Source: Caballeronia sp. NK8
GTDB taxonomy: Bacteria; Pseudomonadota; Gammaproteobacteria; Burkholderiales; Burkholderiaceae
Assembly: GCF_018408855.1 (NCBI RefSeq)
Contig: NZ_AP024327.1
Location: 186,001 to 250,000 of the forward strand
Reading direction: 5' to 3'
DNA length: 64,000 nt
Position 1 is the first letter of the stretch. Every line of letters begins with the position of its first letter. Made by a program: the position numbers and the translations under genes. Shown in pieces: positions 43,612 to 52,117 of the stretch. The notes beneath the pieces were generated by a model. The model was not told where the DNA came from, did not search any database, and worked only from the letters and a program-made list of their open reading frames with translations.

Positions 43612-45048
43612 TCAACGAGGCGCCGCCCTTGCAGCGGCATGGATGCTCGATCTTGAAGCGACGATAGACAGGACGGCGGAAACGGTCAGACTGCCGCCGA
43701 CGCACATCATTGCGACCACCAGTGCCCTGGCAAGGGTCAACGGATCCGGTGAAGTCCCTGCGACACTGAAGAAGACGCCGCCGATGACCGCGACACCCAG
43801 TGCTGCGCTGATTTGCAACGCCGAATTCGTGATGCCCGCGATCATCCCGGAACCGGTCGTCGGTGCGCGATTGATAACCGAGCGCACCAGCGTTGGCAGC
43901 GCCCAGCCCTGACCGAATCCCAGGAGTGCTACCGCCCCGATCAGCGGAAACTGAGCAGGCATCTGTCCGGGCGCGCCGGCCACGAGGGCGGCGAGGAGTA
44001 TGCAGCCGGCGACCTCAAGCATCATGCCGATGGCGGGGACGCGGTCGCCGAAGAGGCGGATGGCGAGCGGCGTCGTCAGCGGCCCGATGAAGGCGCCGAC
44101 CCCGAACGGCAGGAAAACCAGCCCTGTCTCGAATGGGCTCATGCCAAGCGCCCCCTGGAGGTAGACGGAGAACGTCAGGAAGAAAGCAGAGACGACGTAG
44201 AAGAAGAGGACGCCCGTAAGCCCGCTCATCAGGCCAGGCCTCCGGATCAGCTCCACGCTGATCAGGGGCACGCCGCCTCGGCGGGCGTAGGCGATCTCAT
44301 ATCGGCAGAAGCCTACGCCAGCGACGGGGCACGCAATCAGCATCGCGCAGGCCCACCAGGGCCAATCCAGCTCCCGCCCTTCGACCAGGGGCACGATGAG
44401 CAAGCCCAGCGTGAGCGCGCAAAGCAGCACCCCGATGCGGTCTACAGGTGCCGGGCTGTCACCGCGGACGTCGGGTAGCAACGGCAGCCCGAAGATCAGG
44501 ACGGCGGCGACGACGGGCAAGTTGATGAGAAAGACGACGCGCCACTCCAGGTGAAAGATGTCCGCAGAGATCAACGCACCGCCGAGCGCCTGCGCAGCTA
44601 CAGCGGCCAGTCCCACCGCGGCGCCGTAGAGGCCCAAAGCACGCGCGCGCTCCTTCTCAGGGAACAGGGCGTGAATGGAGGCCAGTCCTTGCGGCGCCAT
44701 GGCGGCGGCGCTCAGGCCCTGCAGCACACGCCCGAGTATCAGCATGGCGGGTGACGATGCGAGGCCGCAGATCACCGATGTCAGTCCGAAGCCCGTGACG
44801 CCGATAAGGAAGATCCTCCGCCGGCCGAAGAGATCGCCTAGCCGTCCTCCTGTGATAAGGAAGACCGCGTAAGCCGCGGCGTATCCGGAAATGACGAGTT
44901 GCAGCTCTGCGGCGCTCGTGTGGAGGGTGCTTTGGATGGATGGCAGGGCGACGTTCACGATGAAGAAGTCCAGCGGAGGCAGAAATGCTCCCACCAGCAA
45001 CACCGCGAACGCCGACCATCGACGCGTGGAAGAGGTTGTCGTATGCAT
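43612..45048 (-). CDS. DHA2 (EmrB/QacA) MFS efflux transporter
   Basis: A 478-residue drug:H+ antiporter with 14 predicted helices. FLPPLDFFIVNVALPSIQ at helix 1 carries the Asp typical of DHA2 proteins, and GRLGDLFGRRRIFLIG is the MFS loop signature. It should export a toxic small molecule. It is followed upstream on the same strand by a SnoaL-like gene (25 bp apart) and diverges from a TetR gene, which makes a compact sense-modify-export module. Confidence 0.88.
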   Translation of the reverse strand: MHTTTSSTRRWSAFAVLLVGAFLPPLDFFIVNVALPSIQSTLHTSAAELQLVISGYAAAYAVFLITGGRLGDLFGRRRIFLIGVTGFGLTSVICGLASSPAMLILGRVLQGLSAAAMAPQGLASIHALFPEKERARALGLYGAAVGLAAVAAQALGGALISADIFHLEWRVVFLINLPVVAAVLIFGLPLLPDVRGDSPAPVDRIGVLLCALTLGLLIVPLVEGRELDWPWWACAMLIACPVAGVGFCRYEIAYARRGGVPLISVELIRRPGLMSGLTGVLFFYVVSAFFLTFSVYLQGALGMSPFETGLVFLPFGVGAFIGPLTTPLAIRLFGDRVPAIGMMLEVAGCILLAALVAGAPGQMPAQFPLIGAVALLGFGQGWALPTLVRSVINRAPTTGSGMIAGITNSALQISAALGVAVIGGVFFSVAGTSPDPLTLARALVVAMMCVGGSLTVSAVLSIVASRSSIHAAARAAPR

Positions 45049-45072
45049 AGATTTAGGCGTCCGGGGGCCGCC

Positions 45073-45546
45073 TCAGGCCGGGCGGCCGAAACGTTCTGTT
45101 CCCGTGATGGGGTGCCAGTTTTGGAGCGGCGTAGCGTAGTGCATGGTGAAGGTGCGCTCCAGGAATGCCCAACGGCCTTCGCGTCGCTGATAGAGGTCGC
45201 GGTATTGGCCGCTCACTTGAAGCGTGCCCTGATCGACGTCGTAAAAAAGACAGTCCGCCGCCACCAGCCCGTGGCCGTTGTCACCGTCCACCGTGATCAG
45301 GGCATTCGCCATCCAATGATGCATGTGGGGCATGCGCTTCATGTTGATCCGTGCTTGCGCGAGGATGGCCTCCAGGCCGTCGGAGTTGCCGTTTGCACCC
45401 AGAAGCAGTCGCGATTCGGGATGCCAGAGAGTGGCCAGCAGCTCGATGTTCATGGTGTCGAACGCCTCGGCGTAGTTGGCGATCAGCGCATCGATGGCGA
45501 AGCGGCTTTCGATGGCGTCAAGGCGTGCTTCAAGTTCTTTGGACAT
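45073..45546 (-). CDS. SnoaL-like (NTF2-fold) protein
   Basis: A 157-residue protein of the SnoaL-like polyketide-cyclase superfamily: RFAIDALIANYAEAFDTMNIELLATLWHPES at the N-terminus, GLVAADCLFYDVDQGTLQVSGQYRDLYQRREGRWAFLERTF on the strands. Some relatives modify aromatic or steroid compounds; others bind ligands only. It is the first gene of the efflux operon and may act on the exported compound. Repressor sites lie 12-100 bp upstream. Confidence 0.8.
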   Translation of the reverse strand: MSKELEARLDAIESRFAIDALIANYAEAFDTMNIELLATLWHPESRLLLGANGNSDGLEAILAQARINMKRMPHMHHWMANALITVDGDNGHGLVAADCLFYDVDQGTLQVSGQYRDLYQRREGRWAFLERTFTMHYATPLQNWHPITGTERFGRPA

Positions 45547-45557
45547 GGGTTATTTTC

Positions 45558-45571
45558 GTACCGATTGGTAC
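45558..45571. promoter_or_regulatory. TetR-type operator 1
   Basis: GTACC-GATT-GGTAC has perfect 5-bp arms. It begins 12 bp before the SnoaL-like start codon (minus strand), so binding would block the efflux operon. Confidence 0.7.
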
Positions 45572-45629
45572 ATAAATAGTGAAAAAAATGCGGGGTTCGT
45601 GTGATGACCCCGCGCTGCTCATGATTTAC

Positions 45630-45643
45630 GTACCGAGTGGTAT
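45630..45643. promoter_or_regulatory. TetR-type operator 2
   Basis: GTACC-GAGT-GGTAT differs from operator 1 at two positions. Three near-identical palindromes in one intergenic region argue for a cooperative repressor. Confidence 0.65.
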
Positions 45644-45740
45644 AAATATAAGGGAACTTGGAAGGCCGCGTCAACAGCCTTCTTGAACGACCCGCTGCCA
45701 TGCGCGGGAGGCTGTACGTCGCGACTTGTTCAAAGATTGT

Positions 45741-45754
45741 GTATCGATTAGTAT
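45741..45754. promoter_or_regulatory. TetR-type operator 3
   Basis: GTATC-GATT-AGTAT is the most degenerate copy, 27 bp before the TetR start codon, and may serve autoregulation. Confidence 0.6.
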
Positions 45755-45780
45755 ATATATTTTGACTGACGGAGATGTTC

Positions 45781-46413
45781 ATGGTTCAGCGGGGTCGGCC
45801 ACGTGCGTTCGACCGTGATGCGGCGATCATTTCGGCGATGCACCTGTTCTGGGAACATGGCTATGAGTCGACGTCTTTGTCGCAGTTAAAGGCGGCGATC
45901 GGCGGGGGCATCTCCGCGCCTAGCTTCTATGCGGCCTTTGAGTCCAAGGAGGCGCTGTACAAGGAGGCGTTGGAGCGATACATGGAGATTTACGGCAAGG
46001 TGACCCGTAGTCTCCATGACACATCGCTTCCGCCACGGGAGGGCGTGTTTTTAGCGCTGCTCCGGTCGGCAAGGATGCAGATTGAGAGCGGCCACCCGAA
46101 AGGCTGTATGGTCGCGCTGGGCGTTGTCGGGGCCAGTTCCACCGGCAGCGAAGCGGTCACCCAGTTGCTTCGTGAGGTGCGCAGTCGCACGCGCGCCGGC
46201 TTCCGCGCCTGCGTAGTACGGGGCATTGAGAGTGGGGAACTGCGCAGCAGCACGGATCCGGCATCGCTGTCCACCGCGTTCGACTGCTTTTTCCAGGGAC
46301 TGTCTGTGCTCGCCCGCGATCGTGTCCGGCATGCCGTCATCGAGAAGGCCGTGACCGACGCGATGGGGATGTGGGATGCCGCAGTGGGGCAGCCGATGCC
46401 TAAGAAGGTCTGA
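45781..46413 (+). CDS. TetR/AcrR-family regulator
   Basis: A 210-residue repressor with an N-terminal helix-turn-helix (STSLSQLKAAIGGGISAPSFYAAFESKEALYKEAL) that fits the TetR family; the loop between the two helices is longer than usual. The ligand domain is all-helical. ATG 45781 has GGAG six bases upstream; the ATG two codons earlier lies inside that spacer. It diverges from the efflux operon, and three palindromic sites in the gap give a clear regulatory model. Confidence 0.87.
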   Translation: MVQRGRPRAFDRDAAIISAMHLFWEHGYESTSLSQLKAAIGGGISAPSFYAAFESKEALYKEALERYMEIYGKVTRSLHDTSLPPREGVFLALLRSARMQIESGHPKGCMVALGVVGASSTGSEAVTQLLREVRSRTRAGFRACVVRGIESGELRSSTDPASLSTAFDCFFQGLSVLARDRVRHAVIEKAVTDAMGMWDAAVGQPMPKKV

Positions 46414-46470
46414 AAAACCCAGTACGCACCCTCGTCGCCTGAGGACACCTGAGCCGCGAACATTGAGCCC

Positions 46471-46790
46471 ATGAAGCAGATGAGCGCGGGATTGAACCTG
46501 TCGACAAAGACGACGCAAGCGCGCGTTCCTCGACGAGATGGAGCGCGTGAGGCCGTGGAACGCACTGGCGCAGATCATCGGGCCGCAATGGCCCAGGAGC
46601 AAGACCGGGCGGCCGCCGTTCCCCAAATCGGCGAACGTGGCCGCCATCAATGTTGCTGGGCGCCTGCTGTACGACGATGAAGAGGGTCGCCTTCGGCTAC
46701 TCGGGCTACCGCGGCGTGGACAGACGCCCCGAGGCGCAACTCATCGCGATGATGCCCGGCAAGCGCCGGATGCTGAACATGACCGTTCCA
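46471..46790 (+). pseudogene. IS5-family transposase remnant
   Basis: Three pieces in different frames read like an IS5 transposase. MKQMSAGLNLSTKTT and then KREFLDEMERVRPWNALAQII-type text with KTGRPPFP are from the N-terminus, and VAFGYSGYRGVDRRPEAQ with MPGKRRMLN is from the C-terminal catalytic part. The middle is deleted and at least two frameshifts are present, so it is inactive. It shows that this zone has been a landing site more than once. Confidence 0.6.
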
Positions 46791-46967
46791 CGTTTCGTTG
46801 CTGCCATTCGATTTACTACGGTGGGACCGTCTGCTATAGGTCGAAGGACTAAACCGCTCGCGCGGTAGGGGCTACGGTCCGACGCTGGTGGTCAGGGAGA
46901 GGCCGGTCACCCGGCTTTATGTTGGCGAATGAGGCAATCCGCCTCGTTCTTCAACAGGAGCCGAATC

Positions 46968-47843
46968 ATGACCTCCTTACCGACAAACGCCAGCCCACTG
47001 CGCCAGCGCATGATCGACGATATGCGCATGCGCCAGCTTGCCCCCAAGACGCAGGACATCTACCTGCACATCGTGCGTGAGTTCGCCCGTTTTCTCGGGC
47101 GCTCGCCTGACACGGCCACCGTCGAGGACCTGCGCCGCTACCAGCTCTATCTGGTCGACCACGGCACATCGGCCGTGTCGCTGAACCACGCGATCACCGG
47201 CCTGAAGTTCTTCTTCAAAGTCACGCTCGACCGGCCCGAGCTGATGGTCAGGATGCAACCGGTGCGCGTGCCCCGCATATTGCCCGTCGTGCTCAGCCCC
47301 GACGAAGTGCGGCGGCTCATCGAGGCCGCCGGTAACCTGAAGCACCAAACCGCGCTGTCGGTCGCGTACGGCGCGGGGCTACGCGCCAGCGAAGTGGTGG
47401 CGCTGAAGGTCACCGACGTCGACAGCGAGCGCATGACACTGCGTATCGAGCAGGGCAAGGGCCGCCGTGACCGCTACGCGATGCTCTCGCCGGTGCTGCT
47501 CGAACGTCTGCGTGTGTGGTGGCGCGTGGCCCGTGCGCAGGGCAAGATGCTCGATGGTGGGTGGCTGTTTCCCGGACTCGATCCGCTCGATCAGTTAAGC
47601 ACGCGACAGTTGAACCGTGCCATTCATGCCGCCGCCGAGACTGCGAACATCGACAAACGTGTGTCCATGCACACGCTACGCCATAGCTTTGCGACACATC
47701 TCCTCGAACAGAAGGTGGATATCCGCGTGATCCAGGTGCTGCTCGGCCATGCAAAGCTCGAGAACACCGCGCTCTACGTCCAGGTGGCCACCGACCTGCT
47801 GCACGAGGTCACCAGTCCGCTGGACCGTCTGCCCTCAGAGTAG
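46968..47843 (+). CDS. Tyrosine recombinase (phage-integrase family)
   Basis: A 291-residue recombinase. The N-terminal SAM-like core-binding domain (RMIDDMRMRQLAPKTQDIYLHIVREFARFLG) is followed by the catalytic domain with Arg in GAGLRASEV, Lys near GKGRRDR, HTLRHSFATH, GHAKLENTALYVQ with the second His and the nucleophile Tyr. It looks intact. CAGGAG eight bases before ATG 46968 sets the start. Recombinases of this type accompany some IS91-like transposases and probably help resolve or insert the element. Confidence 0.88.
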   Translation: MTSLPTNASPLRQRMIDDMRMRQLAPKTQDIYLHIVREFARFLGRSPDTATVEDLRRYQLYLVDHGTSAVSLNHAITGLKFFFKVTLDRPELMVRMQPVRVPRILPVVLSPDEVRRLIEAAGNLKHQTALSVAYGAGLRASEVVALKVTDVDSERMTLRIEQGKGRRDRYAMLSPVLLERLRVWWRVARAQGKMLDGGWLFPGLDPLDQLSTRQLNRAIHAAAETANIDKRVSMHTLRHSFATHLLEQKVDIRVIQVLLGHAKLENTALYVQVATDLLHEVTSPLDRLPSE

Positions 47844-47864
47844 ACCCGCGGGCTGTAACGCCTC

Positions 47865-49034
47865 ATGCTGGAGGTTGCGGACATCTTCCGCAGCCACGGG
47901 CCAGCGTGGCGAGCCACGACACACTTGAGCCTGGGGCAGCTGAAGGTCATGTCGGCCATCGAACGGTGCCGCACGGCGGCACTGGGCGGACATGTGCTGC
48001 GCTGTTCAGGCTGCACAAGGACCGAGGTGTCCTTCAACTCGTGCCGAGACCGGCATTGCCCGAAGTGCCAGGCCAGCGCCGCACACCGCTGGCTAGAGGC
48101 GCGTCAGGCCGATCTGCTACCCGTCGAGTACTTCCACGTCGTCTTCACGCTGCCCGCGCAAATCAGCGCGATCGCCTGGTACAACAAGCGGGTCATCTAC
48201 GGGCTGCTGTTCGACATCGCCGCCGACACGCTGCGCACGATCGCCGAGGATCCCAGGCATCTCGGCGCCCAGATCGGCGCCACGCTCGTACTGCACACTT
48301 GGGGATCGGCGCTCACGCATCACCCGCATGTGCACGGCATCGTCCCCGGTGGCGGGCTGTCGCCTGACGGTGAACGCTGGATCGCCTGCCGGCCCGGCTA
48401 CTTCCTGCCCGTGCGCGTCCTCTCACGCCTGTTCCGACGCCGCTTCCTCGAGGCACTCCAGTCGGTTCACCACCGTGGCGACCTGCAGTTCTTCGGCGAG
48501 TACACCGGGCTCGCCGACCCCGCCACCTTCGCCCGATGGCTTGCGCCCCTACGTACTTGCGAATGGGTGGTCTACGCCAAGCGCCCGTTCGCCGGACCGA
48601 AGGCGGTGCTCGAGTACCTCTCACGCTACACGCACCGCGTCGCCATCTCCAACCAGCGCCTGGTCGCCGTCGATGAGCGTGGCGTGACGTTCCGCTGGAA
48701 GGACTACCGTGCGAAGGGACGCACCCGCTACAAGACCATGACCCTCGAAACCGGCGAATTCATGCGCCGCTTCCTGCTCCATGTGCTGCCCGGTGGTTTC
48801 CATCGGATCCGCCACTTCGGGCTGCTCGCCAACCCGGTGCGCCGCGCCAATCTCGCAAAGGTGCGCGAACTGCTGCACGTCGAACCCGAGATCAGCCCGT
48901 CGCCGGACGACGCCATCATCGAAACCCGCCCCGTCTTCATCTGTCGGCACTGCGGCGCACCGATGGTCGTCATCGAAATCCTCGCGCGCAGCGCCCCGAT
49001 CCGCGCACCGCCAATGCGCCGGGATCCGACATGA
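47865..49034 (+). CDS. IS91-family transposase
   Basis: A 389-residue rolling-circle transposase. The N-terminal zinc finger is CSGCTRTEVSFNSCRDRHCPKCQ, the HUH motif is HHPHVHGIVPGGG, and the catalytic tyrosine region is YLSRYTHRVAIS near residue 260. It nicks one strand at the origin end and moves it by replication. The gene appears full length, so the element may be active. It starts 21 bp after the recombinase gene. Confidence 0.88.
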   Translation: MLEVADIFRSHGPAWRATTHLSLGQLKVMSAIERCRTAALGGHVLRCSGCTRTEVSFNSCRDRHCPKCQASAAHRWLEARQADLLPVEYFHVVFTLPAQISAIAWYNKRVIYGLLFDIAADTLRTIAEDPRHLGAQIGATLVLHTWGSALTHHPHVHGIVPGGGLSPDGERWIACRPGYFLPVRVLSRLFRRRFLEALQSVHHRGDLQFFGEYTGLADPATFARWLAPLRTCEWVVYAKRPFAGPKAVLEYLSRYTHRVAISNQRLVAVDERGVTFRWKDYRAKGRTRYKTMTLETGEFMRRFLLHVLPGGFHRIRHFGLLANPVRRANLAKVRELLHVEPEISPSPDDAIIETRPVFICRHCGAPMVVIEILARSAPIRAPPMRRDPT

Positions 49035-49272
49035 ACCCCACGGTTCCTCGACCTGCCTGTCGAACGTTGGCTCCGCGGCAACGCGGCCCAAGGATGGAAG
49101 CCTGCGCGTGTCGCTACGCGAAGCGCTTTGCCCGGCCGCCTCATCATCGCGAATGCACGACTAAACCACTTCGCTACGGCGTCAGCGTCCCTCCGGCACC
49201 CCGCCTGAGCGTGCCGCATCCGGCACCACTGACCATTCCGGTCTATCAATCGCCATAGCCGCGAACCCTCCA

Positions 49273-49295
49273 ACCGCAGTGGGGCACTCCGCGGT
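49273..49295 (+). repeat. Hairpin near the right end of the IS91-type element
   Basis: ACCGCAGTG (49273-49281) pairs with CACT (49285-49288) and GCGGT (49291-49295) around GGG, with a two-base bulge. IS91 origins end in a stem-loop like this, so it is a candidate oriIS. Confidence 0.4.
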
Positions 49296-49309
49296 TTCCT
49301 CCATCGGGC

Positions 49310-49377
49310 TTATTCGACGCCTGCCGACATGCGCGGCGGCACGCACATTTCTGCGGCCGATGGCAGGCATCGAATAA
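49310..49377. repeat. 16-bp inverted repeat with 36-nt loop
   Basis: TTATTCGACGCCTGCC (49310-49325) and GGCAGGCATCGAATAA (49362-49377) match at 15 of 16 positions. Long arms like these in a mobile zone suggest the ends of a vanished element, a MITE or a site-specific recombination core. Confidence 0.5.
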
Positions 49378-49881
49378 ACCTTAACGGGTACGGTCGTTCG
49401 TGGTGGGCGGCTCATGGCAAGTCCGGGTATCCGCGTCCGGAAGAAATCGTCTGGCATGACGACGCGCCGCGCGGCAAGCTCGATCTGCACGCCACACTGG
49501 AGCGAACATTCGTGCGCCGATCGACGGCGTGACAGCCTGCGCACGCTAATTTGTGGTCCAGCAGAAGGACGACATCCTCCTTGCCGTGCCGCGGAATCGT
49601 GCATATAACCTTTGGACGGCGGTCTCGAATCAACTTCCCATCTCCCGATCCATCGTACTCGGTTCGCAGACCTCTTCTCATTTTTGTGCCCGTATTCTTC
49701 GGGTGCTCGGCAGACCGCATCATTGACTTGCAGATGAGGCGGTCGCCCCATCGAGGCGATACTGATCCGAACCAGTGACTAGCAGCGACGCGCTATCGCA
49801 TTCCGAGCACGAACGCTCGATATCTCCCGGGGTTGCTGGCAAAAGACTCAACAGAACTCGTCATGAATTTGGAGGCTGACA

Positions 49882-50526
49882 ATGGAATTCAGCAAGGACG
49901 ACACTGGTGTGGTTTTCATCGATCCGCAAAATGATGTGTTAAGTGAAGGCGGAGTCAACTGGGACGCGGTCGGGGCCAGCGTCAAGGAGAATGGAACCGT
50001 CGAGAATATGGAGCGAATCTTTCAGGCTTCGAAGGGCAAGGGCTATGACGTCTTTATCTCCCCGCACTACTTCTATCCAACTGATGTGACTTGGAAAATG
50101 AACGGACCGCTCGAGGCGATCGAGGCGGAGAATCGCAGCTTCGCAAGGGCGGGCGTGCTGAATCTGAAGGGATTCGAAGGTTCGGGCGCGGACTGGCTCG
50201 CGCGCTTCAAGCCGTACATTGAAGACGGCATTACGGTGATCGCCAGCCCGCACAAGGTGTTCGGTCCGCAGACCAACGATCTGGTTCTGCAGATGAGAAA
50301 GCGGAAGATCTCGAAAGTGATTCTCGGCGGAATGCTCGCCAACATGTGTGTCGAATCGCACTTGCGACACCTTGTCGAGGAGGGCTTCGAGGTCGCGGTG
50401 TTGAAGGATGCCGTCGCGGGTCCCCGACACCCGGTTTGGGGCGACGGATACACAGCAGCACTGATCAACTATCAGTTCCTCGCGCACGAGGTGCTGACAA
50501 CGGAAGAAGTCGTCGCTGCCATGTGA
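49882..50526 (+). CDS. Isochorismatase-family cysteine hydrolase
   Basis: A 214-residue hydrolase of the isochorismatase-like superfamily. The catalytic triad is Asp14 (FIDPQND), Lys125 (SPHKVFGP) and Cys156 (ANMCVESH). Members hydrolyse isochorismate, nicotinamide, N-carbamoyl compounds or other amides. It is a single gene in its direction; the SRPBCC and AKR genes converge on it. No siderophore genes are near, so an amidohydrolase role on a xenobiotic is as likely as isochorismatase activity. Confidence 0.83.
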   Translation: MEFSKDDTGVVFIDPQNDVLSEGGVNWDAVGASVKENGTVENMERIFQASKGKGYDVFISPHYFYPTDVTWKMNGPLEAIEAENRSFARAGVLNLKGFEGSGADWLARFKPYIEDGITVIASPHKVFGPQTNDLVLQMRKRKISKVILGGMLANMCVESHLRHLVEEGFEVAVLKDAVAGPRHPVWGDGYTAALINYQFLAHEVLTTEEVVAAM

Positions 50527-50556
50527 GCGGACTTGGCCGGACCCGAAGCGCGGAGT

Positions 50557-50985
50557 TCAGGTGAGGAGCTTTTTGGCGAACGCCGCCGCCAGTGCCTGCA
50601 GACCGTCCCGATAGATGCCTTCGAAGAGGCTGGATGCTTCTTCGTCGCTCACGCCATCGGGAGTGAACTCGCCCGACCAGTCGACCTGCGATGCACCGCC
50701 CGCCTCGAGTTCCCGCACGTGCAACGTCGAGCGGTAGCCTGTGACTGGAAACGGCGCTTCCAGAATCGAATAGGTGTAGCTGCGCGCGCGATTGTCAAAC
50801 GCTTCCAGACGTTCGACGATCACCTCGCCGCCCGGATTGGCGAGGCGCCGCACGCGGCCGCCTTCGCTCAATTCGCTGGACGGGATATAAGGCAACCAGT
50901 CTGGCAGCGAGTTGAAGCCACCGATCAGTTGCCACACCGCGTCGGGCGAAGCGGGAATCCGGATGGATGAGCTGGCTTGAGCCAT
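50557..50985 (-). CDS. SRPBCC-family protein (polyketide-cyclase-like)
   Basis: A 142-residue protein with the Bet v 1-like/SRPBCC pattern: SSIRIPASPDAVWQLIGGFNSLPDWLPY at the N-terminus and a long C-terminal helix (ASSLFEGIYRDGLQALAAAFA). The hydrophobic cavity binds lipids, sterols or aromatics; enzymatic function is not evident. It sits 12 bp downstream of the aldo/keto reductase on the same strand, and the two should be co-transcribed. Confidence 0.78.
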   Translation of the reverse strand: MAQASSSIRIPASPDAVWQLIGGFNSLPDWLPYIPSSELSEGGRVRRLANPGGEVIVERLEAFDNRARSYTYSILEAPFPVTGYRSTLHVRELEAGGASQVDWSGEFTPDGVSDEEASSLFEGIYRDGLQALAAAFAKKLLT

Positions 50986-50997
50986 GTCGATCTCTCC

Positions 50998-52017
50998 TTA
51001 TGCGTTGGCGGGCAGCGGTGCACTTGCGGCAACGAGATGTTGCTCGCGCAGCTCGCGCCAGAAGTCCGCCGGAATGACTTCCCTGACGGCAGTGTGGTCT
51101 TCCGCGATGCGTTCGGGCTTGCTCGCGCCCGGAATCACCGCGGCAACGACCGGATTGGCCAGCACGAACTGCAGCGCTGCGGCCTTGACACTCACGTTGT
51201 GGCGATCGGCGATGACCTTGATACGCGCGACCTTCTCGAGGATCTCGGGCGATGCCTTCTGGTATTCGAAGTTCGCGCCTCCCGCCAGCACGCCCGAGCT
51301 ATAGGGGCCGCCGGCGACGATCTCGACGTTTTGCGCGGCAGCGGCCGGCATCAGGCGCTGCAATGCCCGGTCGTGATCGAGCAGCGAATAACGGCCCGCG
51401 AGCAGGAAGCCGTCCGGTTTCGTTTCGGAGAGATCGAGCAGCAGTTCGCATGGCTCGACGCGGTTCACGCCAAGTCCCCAAGCCTTGATGACGCCTTCTT
51501 CGCGCAGACGGGTCAGTGCGCGGAAAGCGCCCTTGCGGGCCGATTCGAAGACAGAGAGCCATTCGTCGCCGTAGAAGTCCTGCGCAACATCGTGGACCCA
51601 GACAATATCCAGCCGGTCGGTCTTCAATCTCTGAAGGCTGTCTTCGATGGAGCGCAGCGTTGCGTCGGCCGAATAGTCGTTGACGATCTTGTTCGGGCGG
51701 CCAAATGCGAACACGCCCCCTTTCTCGCCCAGATCGCGCGAGCCGGCGTCCTCGATTTCGTCGAGGATCACGCGGCCGACTTTCGTGCTCAGCACGTATT
51801 CGTCGCGTTGGTGGCCCCCGAGTGCTTCGCCGAGACGGATTTCGGACAGGCCGGCGCCATACAGGGGGGCTGTATCGAAGTAGCGTACGCCTTGTTTCCA
51901 CGCGGCCTCGACCGTTGCGAGCGCTTCCGGCTCCGGAATGTTGCGGAACATGTTGCCCAGGGGTGCCGCGCCGAAACCGAGAAGAGTACCGGCAGGCAAT
52001 TTATCCTTGATGCTCAT
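50998..52017 (-). CDS. Aldo/keto reductase
   Basis: A 339-residue AKR of the YqhE/pyridoxal-dehydrogenase-like type. The N-terminal GFGAAPLGNM leads the barrel; RYFDTAPLYGAGLSEIRLGEAL holds the catalytic Asp and Tyr, STKVGR the Lys and VHDV the His. Proteins with this layout oxidise or reduce sugars and aldehydes; L-fucose and pyridoxal are known substrates in relatives, but this one is not assigned. ATG 52017 has AAGGAG seven bases upstream. It diverges from a LysR gene that probably controls it. Confidence 0.84.
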   Translation of the reverse strand: MSIKDKLPAGTLLGFGAAPLGNMFRNIPEPEALATVEAAWKQGVRYFDTAPLYGAGLSEIRLGEALGGHQRDEYVLSTKVGRVILDEIEDAGSRDLGEKGGVFAFGRPNKIVNDYSADATLRSIEDSLQRLKTDRLDIVWVHDVAQDFYGDEWLSVFESARKGAFRALTRLREEGVIKAWGLGVNRVEPCELLLDLSETKPDGFLLAGRYSLLDHDRALQRLMPAAAAQNVEIVAGGPYSSGVLAGGANFEYQKASPEILEKVARIKVIADRHNVSVKAAALQFVLANPVVAAVIPGASKPERIAEDHTAVREVIPADFWRELREQHLVAASAPLPANA

Positions 52018-52067
52018 CGACTTGCTCCTTGTGTTGAGTTGGTAGCGCAAGTCTAGGATGGCGAGTT

Positions 52068-52098
52068 AAGTCTGTCCAAGATAGAATTTGGCAGACTT
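52068..52098. promoter_or_regulatory. LysR-type inverted repeat in the divergent promoter
   Basis: AAGTCTG (52068-52074) and CAGACTT (52092-52098) flank a 17-bp spacer that itself contains CCAA and TTGG in mirror positions. It lies between the divergent aldo/keto reductase and LysR genes, where the LysR protein should bind. Confidence 0.6.
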
Positions 52099-52117
52099 GA
52101 GTCCTCGGAGGTCTTAA

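Larger units (their letters stand above)
46902..49295 (+). mobile_element. IS91-type rolling-circle element with tyrosine recombinase
   Basis: Two genes in tandem, a tyrosine recombinase and an IS91-type HUH transposase 21 bp apart, form the core. Hairpins frame it: GCCGG-TCAC-CCGGC (46902-46915) and GAGGC-AATCC-GCCTC (46931-46945) on the left, and a near-perfect hairpin at 49273-49295 on the right. IS91 elements use structured ends (terIS and oriIS), so these are plausible termini. Borders are approximate. Confidence 0.55.
49035..49881. other. 847-bp region with no convincing gene
   Basis: This region holds the right end of the IS91-type element, then relic-like DNA. Open frames on both strands are short or biased in composition and show no family features I recognise. 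Two structured stretches (49273-49295 and 49310-49377) stand out. About 110 bp next to the isochorismatase start should hold its promoter. Confidence 0.4.

Noticed and set aside
49182..49751. Long open frame on the minus strand between the IS91 element and the isochorismatase gene
   Set aside because: No recognisable domain; it spans an inverted repeat and relic-like DNA.
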